Source of the DNA: CAVSUR01 sp052143655
Lineage (GTDB): Bacteria; Actinomycetota; Actinomycetes; Streptosporangiales; Streptosporangiaceae
DNA length: 21,133 nucleotides
Direction of reading: 5' to 3'
Assembly (NCBI GenBank): GCA_052143655.1
Contig: JBKQSL010000495.1
Span: 1-21,133, forward strand
Within the stretch, counting starts at the first letter, position 1. Each line of letters opens with the position of its first letter. This document shows positions 1-7,007 of the stretch, piece by piece. Position numbers and translations under genes: made by a program. Under the pieces are notes generated by a model. The model did no database searches. It saw only the letters and a list, made by a program, of their open reading frames with translations, and was not told the origin of the DNA.

Positions 1-278
1 GCCTCGGCCAAGACCAGGAACACCATGCCGACCACCAGCGCGATCGTCACGCCCAGGATCACGAACCACAGCTCGGGCAGGACGCTCGTTCGCTTTGCGG
101 CCACCGAGCCGCTGATGGCCGTGATTACTGGCGAGGCGATCAGGAACGCCAGGACGCCTGCGATCAGCGTGCGCAGGAACGAGAACCGCAGTCCCAGCAG
201 CCGCCGGGCACCGAACGCGAACACCAGCACGGTCAGCGCGGTGAACACGAAGATCAGTGGCAGCACCAGAACCGTCAC
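1..278 (-). CDS. Membrane protein N-terminus, possibly AarF/UbiB (ABC1) kinase-like; partial
   Basis: The gene runs off the left edge; 92 codons are visible. It starts at GTG 278, behind a GGAGGGG ribosome-binding site about 13 nt upstream. The reading is strongly hydrophobic, with three predicted membrane helices at about residues 2-23, 40-58 and 70-91, separated by basic loops (GARRLLGLR and AAKR). It ends in FLVLAEA at the window edge. Several actinobacterial AarF/ABC1/UbiB-family proteins carry a comparable N-terminal membrane anchor before the kinase-like domain, which would lie outside this window. That assignment rests on recalled resemblance only, since no kinase motif is visible. It is divergent from the TPR gene to its right. 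Confidence 0.5.
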   Translation of the reverse strand, partial: MTVLVLPLIFVFTALTVLVFAFGARRLLGLRFSFLRTLIAGVLAFLIASPVITAISGSVAAKRTSVLPELWFVILGVTIALVVGMVFLVLAE

Positions 279-554
279 CGTGATCGCGGGTCCCCTCCAG
301 CCATCCGGAGCGCCTCCTCATCCTCTTTGCGTCGCGAAACAACCTCGCAGGCGCTTACCAGTCGGCGGAGAGGCCGGGCGAGGCGATCCCGCCTTCGTGA
401 ACTTCCGCATACTTACTACCGTTGATCTCCATGCTGGCCTTGACGGCGCGCTGACCGCTCACCCTGTATAGCCAGGCGGTTCAGTGACCTCCCGACGTCA
501 CCAGCACACCTTGGCGGATCTCAAGACCGCCTAGCGGGAGACTTTGCGGCGGCC
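279..554. other. Intergenic region between divergent genes
   Basis: No convincing gene is seen in these 276 bases. An inverted repeat GTGAC-N8-GTCAC lies at 484-501. The frame of the downstream TPR gene stays open back to position 444 and the translation from about 513 already resembles a TPR repeat, so the last 40 or so bases look like former coding sequence rather than a promoter. Confidence 0.4.
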
Positions 555-1610
555 ATGTCCAGCTTCGCTCAGGCGCTCGAATTGTGGCGCGACATGGGCT
601 ACAGGCCCGGTGAAGCGGGGGCACTCACCGAACTGGGCATTGTTCAGCGGGTGACGGGAGACTACTCATCCGCCACAGTCAGCTTGACCTTAGCACTGGA
701 ACTATGCCGCGATATCGGCGACCGTCCAGGTGAGGCCGGCGCCCTCACTGAACTCGGCGTCGCGCAGTACATGACCGGGGACTACGGTGCGGCAAGCCAC
801 CATTTGACGCAGGCCCTCGCACTGCACCGCGACCTGGGTGACCGCTCCGCCGAGGCCGGTGCCCTCAACGACCTGGGGCTGGTCCAGCTGGCCACCGGGG
901 AGTACCGGGCGGCCGCTGGCAGCTTTACCCGCGCACTGGCGCTGCACCGCGAACTCGGCGACCGGCTCTGGGAAGCCAGCGCCCTCAGGAACGCCGGGGT
1001 CGTACTGTACCTGACCGGTGATTATCCCGGGGCTGATCACCGTCTTACCGAGGCTGCACAGCGCTTCCGTGACCTGGGCAGCCAATTCGGGGAAGCCGGT
1101 GCGCTCAGCCAGCTGGGCATCGTCCAGCGACTCAGGGGCGATAATCCGGCAGCTGTCACCAGCCAGGCCCAGGCGCTGAAGATATACCACAGTCTTGACA
1201 ACCGGTTCGGGCAAGCTGAGGCACTCAACGAACTGGGAAAGGTGCAGCACGTAACAGGGGGACACACTGAGGCGCGAGGCAGCCATGAACGGGCGCTAGA
1301 ACTGTTCCGCCAACTCGGCAACCGAACTGGCGAAGCGGAGGTCCTCAATAGTCTGGGCGAACTGGCGCTCACACTGGCACAGCCCGGTGAAGCCGCGGCA
1401 TGCCATCAGCAAGCTCTCAACATCGTCTCTGTCATCACAGTGCCCATGGAGGAGGCTCGCGCACTGGAAGGCCTCGGCCGGTCCGACCTGCACCACGGCC
1501 AGACCGCAGGAGGCGCGGAACGCCTGCGTCAGGCACTAGCCATCTACCAGAGGATCGGATCCCCGCGCGCCCAGCAAGTGGCGGCGCTTCTACGCGGCCA
1601 AGGTCTGTGA
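555..1610 (+). CDS. Tetratricopeptide (TPR) repeat protein, probably 5'-truncated
   Basis: The 351-residue product consists almost entirely of eight to nine TPR units of exactly 40 residues. Each has the pattern ALxLxRxLGDRxGEAxALxxLGxVQxxTGDYxxA; repeats 1-4 are nearly canonical and the last two more degenerate. This TPR_12-like type is typical of the C-terminal arrays of actinobacterial AfsR/SARP-like and NB-ARC regulators, where it binds proteins. No DNA-binding or NTPase domain is present. The ATG at 555 lies inside a repeat: the residues encoded just upstream in the same frame (DRLAGDFAAA) continue the TPR pattern, but no ATG, GTG or TTG is available back to the stop at 441. A GGGAG at 536-540 is a distant possible ribosome-binding site. 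It may be a free-standing fragment of a larger regulator. Confidence 0.75.
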   Translation: MSSFAQALELWRDMGYRPGEAGALTELGIVQRVTGDYSSATVSLTLALELCRDIGDRPGEAGALTELGVAQYMTGDYGAASHHLTQALALHRDLGDRSAEAGALNDLGLVQLATGEYRAAAGSFTRALALHRELGDRLWEASALRNAGVVLYLTGDYPGADHRLTEAAQRFRDLGSQFGEAGALSQLGIVQRLRGDNPAAVTSQAQALKIYHSLDNRFGQAEALNELGKVQHVTGGHTEARGSHERALELFRQLGNRTGEAEVLNSLGELALTLAQPGEAAACHQQALNIVSVITVPMEEARALEGLGRSDLHHGQTAGGAERLRQALAIYQRIGSPRAQQVAALLRGQGL

Positions 1611-1617
1611 CCAGGCG

Positions 1618-1633
1618 CCTGCCCATGGGCAGG
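1618..1633. terminator. Perfect 16-bp palindrome after the TPR gene
   Basis: CCTGCCCATGGGCAGG is perfectly self-complementary and lies 7 nt after the TPR stop codon. A second inverted repeat (CTGGCGC / GCGCCAG, 15-nt loop) follows at 1684-1712. Neither has a T-run. They may form a weak terminator; this is inferred from position only. Confidence 0.3.
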
Positions 1634-1785
1634 TACCGACACAGATGCACGGTCGTCCGCTGCTGTCCGGCCGTGTCCGGTATCTGGCGCTAACTCTACG
1701 CGCCGGCGCCAGCCTGGTGACGCATCACTGATGTGAAGCACGCTGAGCGTGGCCTCCGTGAAACGTCAACGAGAAGGAGCAGAGC

Positions 1786-1983
1786 ATGACCGGGCATCCG
1801 CACCCCTCAGCCAGCCAGCCGGCCCCGCAGCCTGTCAGCGGTTACGTCGAGCAGGTCCAGAACTCGTTCCAGGACGCCTCCAACGAGCAGGCTCAAAGGC
1901 AGGCCGAAGAAACGCAGCGTCGTCTCGCGCGCGAGCAGGCAGCCGCCGCGCAGGCGCAGCCGAAGACCAGCCAGGGCCGGTAA
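1786..1983 (+). CDS. Small charged hypothetical protein
   Basis: A 65-residue product starts at ATG 1786 behind a good ribosome-binding site (GAAGGAG, about 7 nt upstream). Residues 1-18 are rich in Pro, Ser and His. Residues 19-65 are rich in Gln, Glu, Arg and Ala (VEQVQNSFQDASNEQ onward) and probably form one amphipathic or coiled-coil helix. There are no Cys residues, signal peptide or membrane segment. I do not recognise the family. It is followed within about 80 nt by the SH3-like secreted protein gene on the same strand and could share its transcript. Confidence 0.6.
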   Translation: MTGHPHPSASQPAPQPVSGYVEQVQNSFQDASNEQAQRQAEETQRRLAREQAAAAQAQPKTSQGR

Positions 1984-1998
1984 CGCATCCCCGGCGGA

Positions 1999-2406
1999 GT
2001 GGCTACGAGAGGGCTACTCCGCCCGGTCCTACAACCAGCCCAGCGAAAGGATCTTCGCGATGACATTCACCCACCGCTTGAGAGGCTAACCGGGGCGCTC
2101 ATCATCACCAGCGGAATCTGCGGAGCGGCGCTAGCTCCCAGCGCTCCCGCCCTGGCCGCGACGGCCCCGCGGGCCGCGTTCGGCCCGTCCTACTGCAACA
2201 GCAGTTCATGCGACCTGGCTTCCGGGCCATACTCGGGGGACATCTACTTCGAGATGCCCCGAGGGACAGCGCTGACGATGATCTGCTGGACCGACACCCA
2301 GTGGTACGACGGTTCCGACCGCTGGTTCAAGGTCTCGAGTATCTACGGGGTCGGCTACACGCCCGCCAACGAGGTCGGGAACCAAACAAGAGTCGGACAC
2401 TGCTGA
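1999..2406 (+). CDS. Secreted SH3-like domain protein, probable frameshift in the signal peptide
   Basis: The mature part (about residues 60-135) has four Cys and the pattern CxxxxCDL, MPRGTALTMICW, QWYDGSDRWFKV, GYTPANEV, NQTRVGHC. This resembles the short secreted bacterial SH3-like proteins common in actinobacteria. A hydrophobic stretch (LIITSGICGAALAPSAPALA) looks like a signal peptide h-region with a cleavage site after ALA. The open frame only has a GTG at 1999, which has no usable ribosome-binding site and would put about 30 odd residues in front of the signal. In another frame, ATG 2060 has a good site (AAAGGA, 8 nt upstream) and encodes MTFTHRLRG before a stop, a typical positively charged signal-peptide start. 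A single missing base near 2087 would join the two. It is thus either a frameshifted gene or a sequence error. The role is unknown. Confidence 0.6.
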   Translation: MATRGLLRPVLQPAQRKDLRDDIHPPLERLTGALIITSGICGAALAPSAPALAATAPRAAFGPSYCNSSSCDLASGPYSGDIYFEMPRGTALTMICWTDTQWYDGSDRWFKVSSIYGVGYTPANEVGNQTRVGHC

Positions 2407-2427
2407 GCAAGACCGCACCAAGAACAC

Positions 2428-2457
2428 TGACGGCCGGGACGCGGGTCCCGGCCGTCA
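2428..2457 (+). terminator. Strong hairpin terminator
   Basis: A perfect 13-bp stem, TGACGGCCGGGAC paired with GTCCCGGCCGTCA, has a GCGG loop and begins 22 nt after the SH3-like gene stop. There is no T-run, as is usual for high-GC actinobacteria. It probably ends transcription of the small-gene pair before the tRNA remnant. Confidence 0.7.
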
Positions 2458-2660
2458 CTGATTCCTCGCCAATTCTCGCCAGTGCACAGCCGGCTCGGAC
2501 CATGGGCACCTCGGCGGAGCTGGGAAGTTTGCCCGGCGCCAGCGATTGCGTGGAACGAGTCGTGGAACGGGGACTTCGCGGAATCGGCGCATTCTGTGCT
2601 TTCCGGGCACTGGGTGGCGCCATCGGCGCAGGTGGAGGGCGCGGAGCCGCCGCCCGGGCC

Positions 2661-2706
2661 TCTCGTAATGAATAGGTCGTCGGTTCGATTCCGACAGGCG
2701 GCTCCA
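2661..2706 (+). other. 3' fragment of tRNA-Thr(CGU): probable attachment-site remnant
   Basis: The sequence reads as a tRNA from the anticodon loop to the end: loop CTCGTAA with anticodon CGT at 2664-2666, 3' anticodon strand TGAAT, variable AGGTC, perfect T stem GTCGG/CCGAC with loop TTCGATT, acceptor strand AGGCGGC, discriminator T and CCA at 2704-2706. The expected partner for the anticodon stem (ATTCA) and the D arm and 5' acceptor strand are absent; upstream is unrelated GC-rich sequence. A functional tRNA cannot form. Loss of similarity exactly at the anticodon loop is what tyrosine-recombinase integrative elements leave at the end distal to the intact tRNA. Confidence 0.75.
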
Positions 2707-2901
2707 GGTCAGAGGCATGATCACGGCCCTCAGGCCGATGCCCGTGGAACGGGTCGGCCGGGAACGGCGGCTCAAGCGCACGGTCAGGACCGAGGCGCAG
2801 GTCACCCTGCGCGGTATGCCATTCCAGCGCGGCACGCTTCATCCGCTAGGGTTTGACTCCCAGCGGCCGCCGTCTTGTTCGCTGCTGTGCCCGCGTTGCC
2901 G
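2707..2901. other. Gene-free stretch next to the tRNA remnant
   Basis: I see no convincing gene on either strand in these 195 bases. Open frames exist but have no ribosome-binding sites and no family resemblance. With 2407-2660, this makes about 495 bases whose only recognisable contents are the hairpin terminator and the tRNA fragment. Confidence 0.4.
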
Positions 2902-3381
2902 TTAGTCGGCACTTACCAGGAGAACAGGGACCTTGCAATTCCGCGCGGCCGCCTCCGCCACATGCCCTAGCCGCGGATGCCGCAGGCCACCGTCTCCGTG
3001 ACGGCCGATGACCAGCAGGTCAAAGCCGTGCTCGAGGGCATAGTCGCAAATCGCCGAGGCGGCATGGCGGTCATTGGCGGTGTGCAGGTCGATCCGGACC
3101 GGTGACATTTCGGCGATAGCGGATTTCGTCGCCTGGAAAGCGTCCGCCATATGGCGCATGGAGGCCGGCGCTTCCTGTGCCGGTTCCCGCTCCGCTTCCC
3201 GGCGTGGTGCAGCCGGCTGAGCGGCTAGCGCCACGACATGCCCCGGTCCGTCGCCCACCAGGGCCGCTGCGGCCTTCAGGGCGGCTATCGCATCTGGCGA
3301 GCCATCCCAGGCTACGAGCACCCTGCGAAACGGTCCGCCGATGGAAACGTTCTGATTGTGAGCATCCGCGGCAGCAACCAC
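2902..3381 (-). CDS. Universal stress protein (UspA family)
   Basis: The 159-residue, single-domain product starts at GTG 3381 behind AAGGAGGG. The strand-1 motif VLVAWDGSPDAIAAL (21-35) provides the nucleotide-contacting Asp26. The C-terminal block DLLVIGRHGDGGLRHPRLGH (121-140) matches the ATP-binding signature G-x2-G-x9-G-(S/T) at G126, G129 and G139, except that His140 replaces the usual Ser/Thr. The end, VPVLLV, is the usual last strand. UspA proteins bind ATP and help cells persist under stress such as hypoxia; the precise job here is unknown. The gene follows the Ehr-type operon and the DUF190 remnant on the same strand but has about 210 bases upstream, including a perfect CRP-type site at 3485-3500, so it probably has its own promoter. 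Confidence 0.88.
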   Translation of the reverse strand: MVAAADAHNQNVSIGGPFRRVLVAWDGSPDAIAALKAAAALVGDGPGHVVALAAQPAAPRREAEREPAQEAPASMRHMADAFQATKSAIAEMSPVRIDLHTANDRHAASAICDYALEHGFDLLVIGRHGDGGLRHPRLGHVAEAAARNCKVPVLLVSAD

Positions 3382-3484
3382 AACGCCCTCCTTGGAAGCC
3401 CGCTGCCGCCAGCGCCCATGACGGCCTGGCGCGACTGGCTACCATTGTTCAGCTTGATGGCGGGCACCCCAGCGGCCCAGTTCG

Positions 3485-3500
3485 TGTGATCTAAGTCACA
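3485..3500 (-). promoter_or_regulatory. CRP/FNR-family binding site upstream of the stress-protein gene
   Basis: On the minus strand this reads TGTGACTTAGATCACA, a perfect TGTGA-N6-TCACA palindrome fitting the TGTGANNTANNTCACA consensus of CRP-family regulators (GlxR in Corynebacterium, Crp in Mycobacterium). Its centre is about 111 nt before the start codon of the universal stress protein gene and 98 nt after the end of the DUF190 remnant. That suits an activator or repressor site for the stress protein. The regulator is not in the window. Confidence 0.65.
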
Positions 3501-3590
3501 TTACTGCAGCTAGGATTCTCCCGCCAGCGCGCGCTGCCGCGGAATTTGCGGCTGGCAGCCATGAGGCAGGCGGGCAGGGCCATACTGCCG

Positions 3591-3960
3591 TCAGCCGTCC
3601 TGGACGTCCCCGACGTAGCTGACTGACCACCTGGACCTCTTCTATGGTGACCAGCCCGGCAATTTCTATGGTGACCAGCCCGGCAATGACCAGCTCCTGT
3701 ACCTGCGGATGAATGCGCGGATGCGCTCGGGCGCGTCGACCATGATGATGACAACCGGCAGGTCCTCGGAGCGGCTGACGATCCGCGAGGTGCGGATACG
3801 GCTGGAGGCGCCGAATCCCTCGCAGCCGCGGATCACGGTGGCTCCCGCCATCCCGGCCCTGTGAGCGCGGTGCACGATCTCGGTGTAGCGGGCGGCGGCG
3901 GAAGTGCTCGTCCTGGCTGATGATCACGGTCATCCGCAGGGCCGTGCTGGCTGGCTGCAT
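3591..3960 (-). pseudogene. DUF190 (PII-like) protein, broken by three frameshifts
   Basis: It starts at ATG 3960 with an excellent ribosome-binding site (AAGGAGGAG, 7 nt upstream), 45 nt after the hyfB-like stop, so it was the last gene of the operon. Stitching frames together recovers a DUF190 protein: MTVIISQDEHFRRRPL, then YTEIVHRAHRAGMAGATVIRG, EGFGASSRI, SEDLPVVIIMVD and ERIRAFI, then QVQELVIAGLVTIEEVQVVS, then YVGDVQDG and stop at 3591. Breaks are about 2 nt lost near 3888, 1 nt lost near 3706, and a duplicated 4-mer (tgac tgac) at 3620-3627. An in-frame 24-bp tandem duplication adds to the damage. DUF190 proteins are PII-like small regulators of membrane transport systems; here the product cannot be made intact without recoding. 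Confidence 0.8.
3640..3687. repeat. 24-bp perfect tandem duplication in the DUF190 remnant
   Basis: Two identical 24-base copies lie at 3640-3663 and 3664-3687, each beginning ttctatggtgaccag and ending cggcaat. The unit encodes IAGLVTIE, so the duplication is in frame. DUF190 proteins normally have this segment once. It looks like a slippage or misalignment event. Confidence 0.9.
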
Positions 3961-4005
3961 CGGGGATCTCCTCCTTCGCCTGCGGGGCGGGCGTCGCCGG
4001 TCAGG

Positions 4006-6108
4006 TCATGCCAGTGCCGTGACCACGGCCAGCAGCGCGACCAGTGTGATCAGCATGTAGGCGAGGTAGGCATCCAGTCGTCCGGACTGCAGCCGCTTGA
4101 CCGCGCGCACCACGGCCATGGCCGGGCGCAGCAGGGGCCGGTAAAGGTATGTCTCGACCACCTCGACCACGTCGGAGCTGTAGCCGAGCCGCGGGCCCAG
4201 GCCTGGGCTGGCGGGCTGGGTGTCGCCGGTTTCTTCCGCGCTGGCCCCCGACGCCGGCGCCAGGCTGCGGACCTCCGACCGGCTGTGCAGGACCGACGCG
4301 AGCACCCGCCGGGTGGGGTTGGCGAACCCGGTCGCCGTGTAGCAGTCCGCGCCTTCCACTCCCGCGGTCGCCGATCGCCATGCGGGCACTCGCCGTACCC
4401 GGGTCATCCGGGTTCCGGAGACCAGGCGGGTGAATACGAGCACCACCAGTGCCAGCGCCGGCATGGCAATCCACAGCCAGGATGGCGACAGTGCGGAGAA
4501 GCTGCCGAAGACCGGCTGCACGACCCAGGGGGACTTCAGCGCCCCCGCGGTCACGGTCGCGGATATGGCTGGTGACAGCCCGGCCGCCAGCGCCCGCACC
4601 ACCAGCGGCAGCAGTGCGGCGACGGCCAGGCAGGCGGTGGCGAGCAGCACGATCCCGGTCCGCCCGAGCCAGTTGTAGTCGCGGGCAGCGCCGCCGCCGG
4701 CTTGCTGCCGCTGGGCATCGGGCGGCGGGCCGAGGACCACCAGTCCTGTCAGCCGGACGAACGTGACGCCGGCGAAACCTGCCGTCAGGGCCACGGCGGC
4801 GCCGGCGATCGCCAGCAGCAGGCGGTCGCTCAGGCCAGGGACGCGGAACTGCTGCATCAGCGCTTCGAGCAGGAACCACTCCGCGGCGAATCCCGCGGTC
4901 AGCGGCAGGCCTGCCAGCGTGAGCGAGCCGATGGCCAGCCCTGTGCCGCTCCAGGGCAGCCGCCGCGCGGAGCCGCGCAGCGCGTCGAGATCGTCGTCGC
5001 TGGCGTCGGCCGTGCCGCGGCCGGACGGGGAGATCACCGCGCTGCTGGTGAACAGCAGCGATTTTGCCGCGGTGTGCGCGACTATCTGCAGGGTGGCTGC
5101 CAGCAGCCCGGCCGCTACCAGGCGCGCATCGTGCACTGCGGCGCCGGTGAGCGCCACTCCGTACCCTGCCACGGTCAGGCCGGCGTTCTCCACGCTGGAG
5201 TAAGCGATCACGCGCTGCAGGCCCGGCTGAACCGCGGCGTGCGCGATGCCGAGCAGGGCGGTCAGCCCGGCGAGCACCAGCAAGGTCCCGATCAGCCATG
5301 CCGGAGGCGCCCCGAGCAGCGCGAACGTGCGCCAGAGGCCGTAGAACCCGACGTTCACGGCGACCCCTGCCATGATCGCCCGGGCCGGTCCCGGTGCCGC
5401 CGCGTAACCGCGTGGCAGCCAGACCTGGAACGGCACCAGCCCGACCTTGATCACGAAACCGGCGGTGAGCAGGACCTGCGCCGCGTCCCGGGCCGTGCTG
5501 GGCGGGACGCGGGCGAACGAGGCTAGCGCCAGCGAGCCAGATCGCACGGCGAGCAGCAGCAGGCCGAGCAGCAGTGCTGCCCCGCTGATCCGGCCGAAGA
5601 CCAGCGTTATCAGCGCGCCGCCGGGCCTGCCCGGGCGTCCGCGCTCGAAGCCGGCCAGCAGGTAGAACGCGATCGTCAGCAGCTCCCAGGACAGCAGGGC
5701 CGTGAAGGCGTCCGCCGCGGTCAGGAATACCGCCACGCTGCCGAGCGTGAGCGCGTAACCGGCCGCCAGTCCGCGGCGGCCTACCGAGCCGGGCCGGGCT
5801 GCCCAGTCGGCGAAGGCGAGCGACACGGCGAACGCCGCGCTGAACGCGATGACCAGGAACATGCCGGACATTCGATCGGCGGTCAGCGCCGCGGTGCCGG
5901 CCCCGAGCCAGCCCTCCACTGGCACCCGCACCACGTCCCCGGCGAGCGCCCCGGCCCCGGCTGCGGCTATGCAGCCTGATCCGGCCGCGCCCAGCAGGTA
6001 AGGCACGGCCCGCGGCTGCTCTCGCGCCGCGCCCAGGACCAGGTCAATAAGGCCGCCGGCGGCCAGGGCGATGAGCCCGGCTACGAAGACGATGCTCAGC
6101 GTGGTCAT
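4006..6108 (-). CDS. hyfB: Hydrogenase-4 subunit B-like proton-translocating membrane protein
   Basis: The 700-residue product is very close to the length of HyfB/HycC (about 670). It belongs to the NuoL/M/N and Mrp antiporter family, which move protons or Na+ in complex I and group 4 hydrogenases. Visible family features are the glutamate helix ALLSWELLTIAFYLLAG, the lysine helix GFVIKVGLVPFQVWLP and the HTAAKSLLF segment. About fourteen membrane helices are expected. After about residue 560 the HyfB-type C-terminal extension follows, with YTATGFANPTRRVLA and a last helix near 675-698. The ATG at 6108 overlaps the preceding stop (ATGA), implying translational coupling. It is the last intact gene of the operon. 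The key charged residues are present, so ion transport may persist although the redox subunits have lost their cofactor ligands. Confidence 0.9.
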   Translation of the reverse strand: MTTLSIVFVAGLIALAAGGLIDLVLGAAREQPRAVPYLLGAAGSGCIAAAGAGALAGDVVRVPVEGWLGAGTAALTADRMSGMFLVIAFSAAFAVSLAFADWAARPGSVGRRGLAAGYALTLGSVAVFLTAADAFTALLSWELLTIAFYLLAGFERGRPGRPGGALITLVFGRISGAALLLGLLLLAVRSGSLALASFARVPPSTARDAAQVLLTAGFVIKVGLVPFQVWLPRGYAAAPGPARAIMAGVAVNVGFYGLWRTFALLGAPPAWLIGTLLVLAGLTALLGIAHAAVQPGLQRVIAYSSVENAGLTVAGYGVALTGAAVHDARLVAAGLLAATLQIVAHTAAKSLLFTSSAVISPSGRGTADASDDDLDALRGSARRLPWSGTGLAIGSLTLAGLPLTAGFAAEWFLLEALMQQFRVPGLSDRLLLAIAGAAVALTAGFAGVTFVRLTGLVVLGPPPDAQRQQAGGGAARDYNWLGRTGIVLLATACLAVAALLPLVVRALAAGLSPAISATVTAGALKSPWVVQPVFGSFSALSPSWLWIAMPALALVVLVFTRLVSGTRMTRVRRVPAWRSATAGVEGADCYTATGFANPTRRVLASVLHSRSEVRSLAPASGASAEETGDTQPASPGLGPRLGYSSDVVEVVETYLYRPLLRPAMAVVRAVKRLQSGRLDAYLAYMLITLVALLAVVTALA

Positions 6109-7007
6109 CGTGGCTGCTCCCCGGCACTGCGGTTGGCGGGCAGGCGCCCGATGCTCAGCAGCAGGGCCCGCAGGATGCTGAACGGGGGCGGCGGCGACCC
6201 CGGCAGCCAGATATCCACGGGCACGATCGTCCCGATCCCGGCAGAGGTGGCATAGGAGCCGCGGGCCGGGCCGGCCTGGTCAGCCGCGCCGGGCTGCCCG
6301 CCGTCCCCGGCGCTGTCGTGCTGGCCGTCTGCCTCGTCGGGAACGACAACAGGGCTGCCGCCCAGCAGGCCGCCGCTGACTGCGTCGGTTCCGACCGCGA
6401 TCACTACTTTCGGATCGGGCATGCCCTCGTACGTTCGGCGCAACGGCTCAGCCATGCCGTGCGCCCCGGCCCCGGTGACCAGCAGCACGTCGGCGTGCCG
6501 CGGGCTGGCGGTGAAGAAGATGCCCAGCCGGTGAATGTCATAGACGGGATTGAGCAGGGCCATGATCTCCTGCTCCTCGGAACCGTCCGAGCCCGCGTCG
6601 ACATGCCGCAGGTGCACCGACCGGCGCAGGGCCGCAGTCCTGGCCGCGAGCCCCTCCCGGGCGGCCGCGACCGCGCGTTCGGACTCGGGGAGCGGCGGTA
6701 CCACCAGCCCAGTGCGGTCGGCCGCGCCGGCCGCGGCGCCATAGGCCCAGCCGAACAGGTCCGGCCGCTGGCTAACACACCGGCCGCAGAGAATGCACCG
6801 GCCCTGGTCGAGCGTGAGCCTGCCGTCAGGAGCACTGCCGATCGCCCTGGTCGGGCACAGGGCGCCGGCCTCAGGAGCAGCATCGGCCATGGCGGAGGCC
6901 AGGAGCATCGCCGGCCCGCGCCAGCCATCGAGGTAGGGATCGGGTTTGCCGGGCCAGCGTGCGGTGACCACCCCATCGCGCAGTCCGCGCAGCACCCACG
7001 GGCTCAC
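6105..7007 (-). CDS. hyfI: Ferredoxin/small-subunit fusion (HyfH-HyfI/NuoB-like) lacking the [4Fe-4S] ligands of the small subunit
   Basis: The product has 300 residues. The N-terminal domain keeps one [4Fe-4S] ferredoxin cluster: CP at 51-52 plus Cys71, 74 and 77 (CILCGRC), with the other cluster missing. From about 129 it is a NuoB/HyfI-type small subunit: RSVHLRHVDAGS, LLNPVYDIHRLGIFFTASPR, ADVLLVTGAG, GMPDPKVVIAVG, IVPVDIWLPG. The four Cys that bind the proximal/N2 cluster are all replaced. The usual SCNGCE is SDGSEE (Asp141, Glu144), the GxC is GTD (Asp208), and PGCPP is PGSPP (Ser271). A Gly/Asp/Ala-rich insert of about 35 residues (223-257) lies before the last strand. GTG 7007 overlaps the large-subunit stop (GTGA). 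It probably serves as a structural connector, with electron transfer through this site lost or changed. Confidence 0.88.
   Translation of the reverse strand: MSPWVLRGLRDGVVTARWPGKPDPYLDGWRGPAMLLASAMADAAPEAGALCPTRAIGSAPDGRLTLDQGRCILCGRCVSQRPDLFGWAYGAAAGAADRTGLVVPPLPESERAVAAAREGLAARTAALRRSVHLRHVDAGSDGSEEQEIMALLNPVYDIHRLGIFFTASPRHADVLLVTGAGAHGMAEPLRRTYEGMPDPKVVIAVGTDAVSGGLLGGSPVVVPDEADGQHDSAGDGGQPGAADQAGPARGSYATSAGIGTIVPVDIWLPGSPPPPFSILRALLLSIGRLPANRSAGEQPR

Noticed and set aside
25..471. Open frame on the plus strand at the left edge
   Set aside because: It lies opposite a much better membrane-protein reading on the minus strand, has no ribosome-binding site and a low-complexity Ser/Thr/Arg composition.
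2646..2706. Complete tRNA using the GCCGCC at 2646-2651 as 5' acceptor strand
   Set aside because: Only about 11 bases would remain between it and the anticodon loop; the D arm and 5' anticodon strand are missing.
2327..2842. Minus-strand frames with GIEPTTYSLR and SNRRPIHYE
   Set aside because: These are translations of the antisense of the tRNA-Thr fragment, a well-known source of spurious proteins; no start signal or family supports them.
4001..5299. Long alternative frame inside the hyfB-like gene
   Set aside because: Arg/Ala/Gly-rich shadow of a clear membrane protein; no start signal or motifs. The same applies to long frames over the hyfF-, hyfI- and hyfG-like genes.
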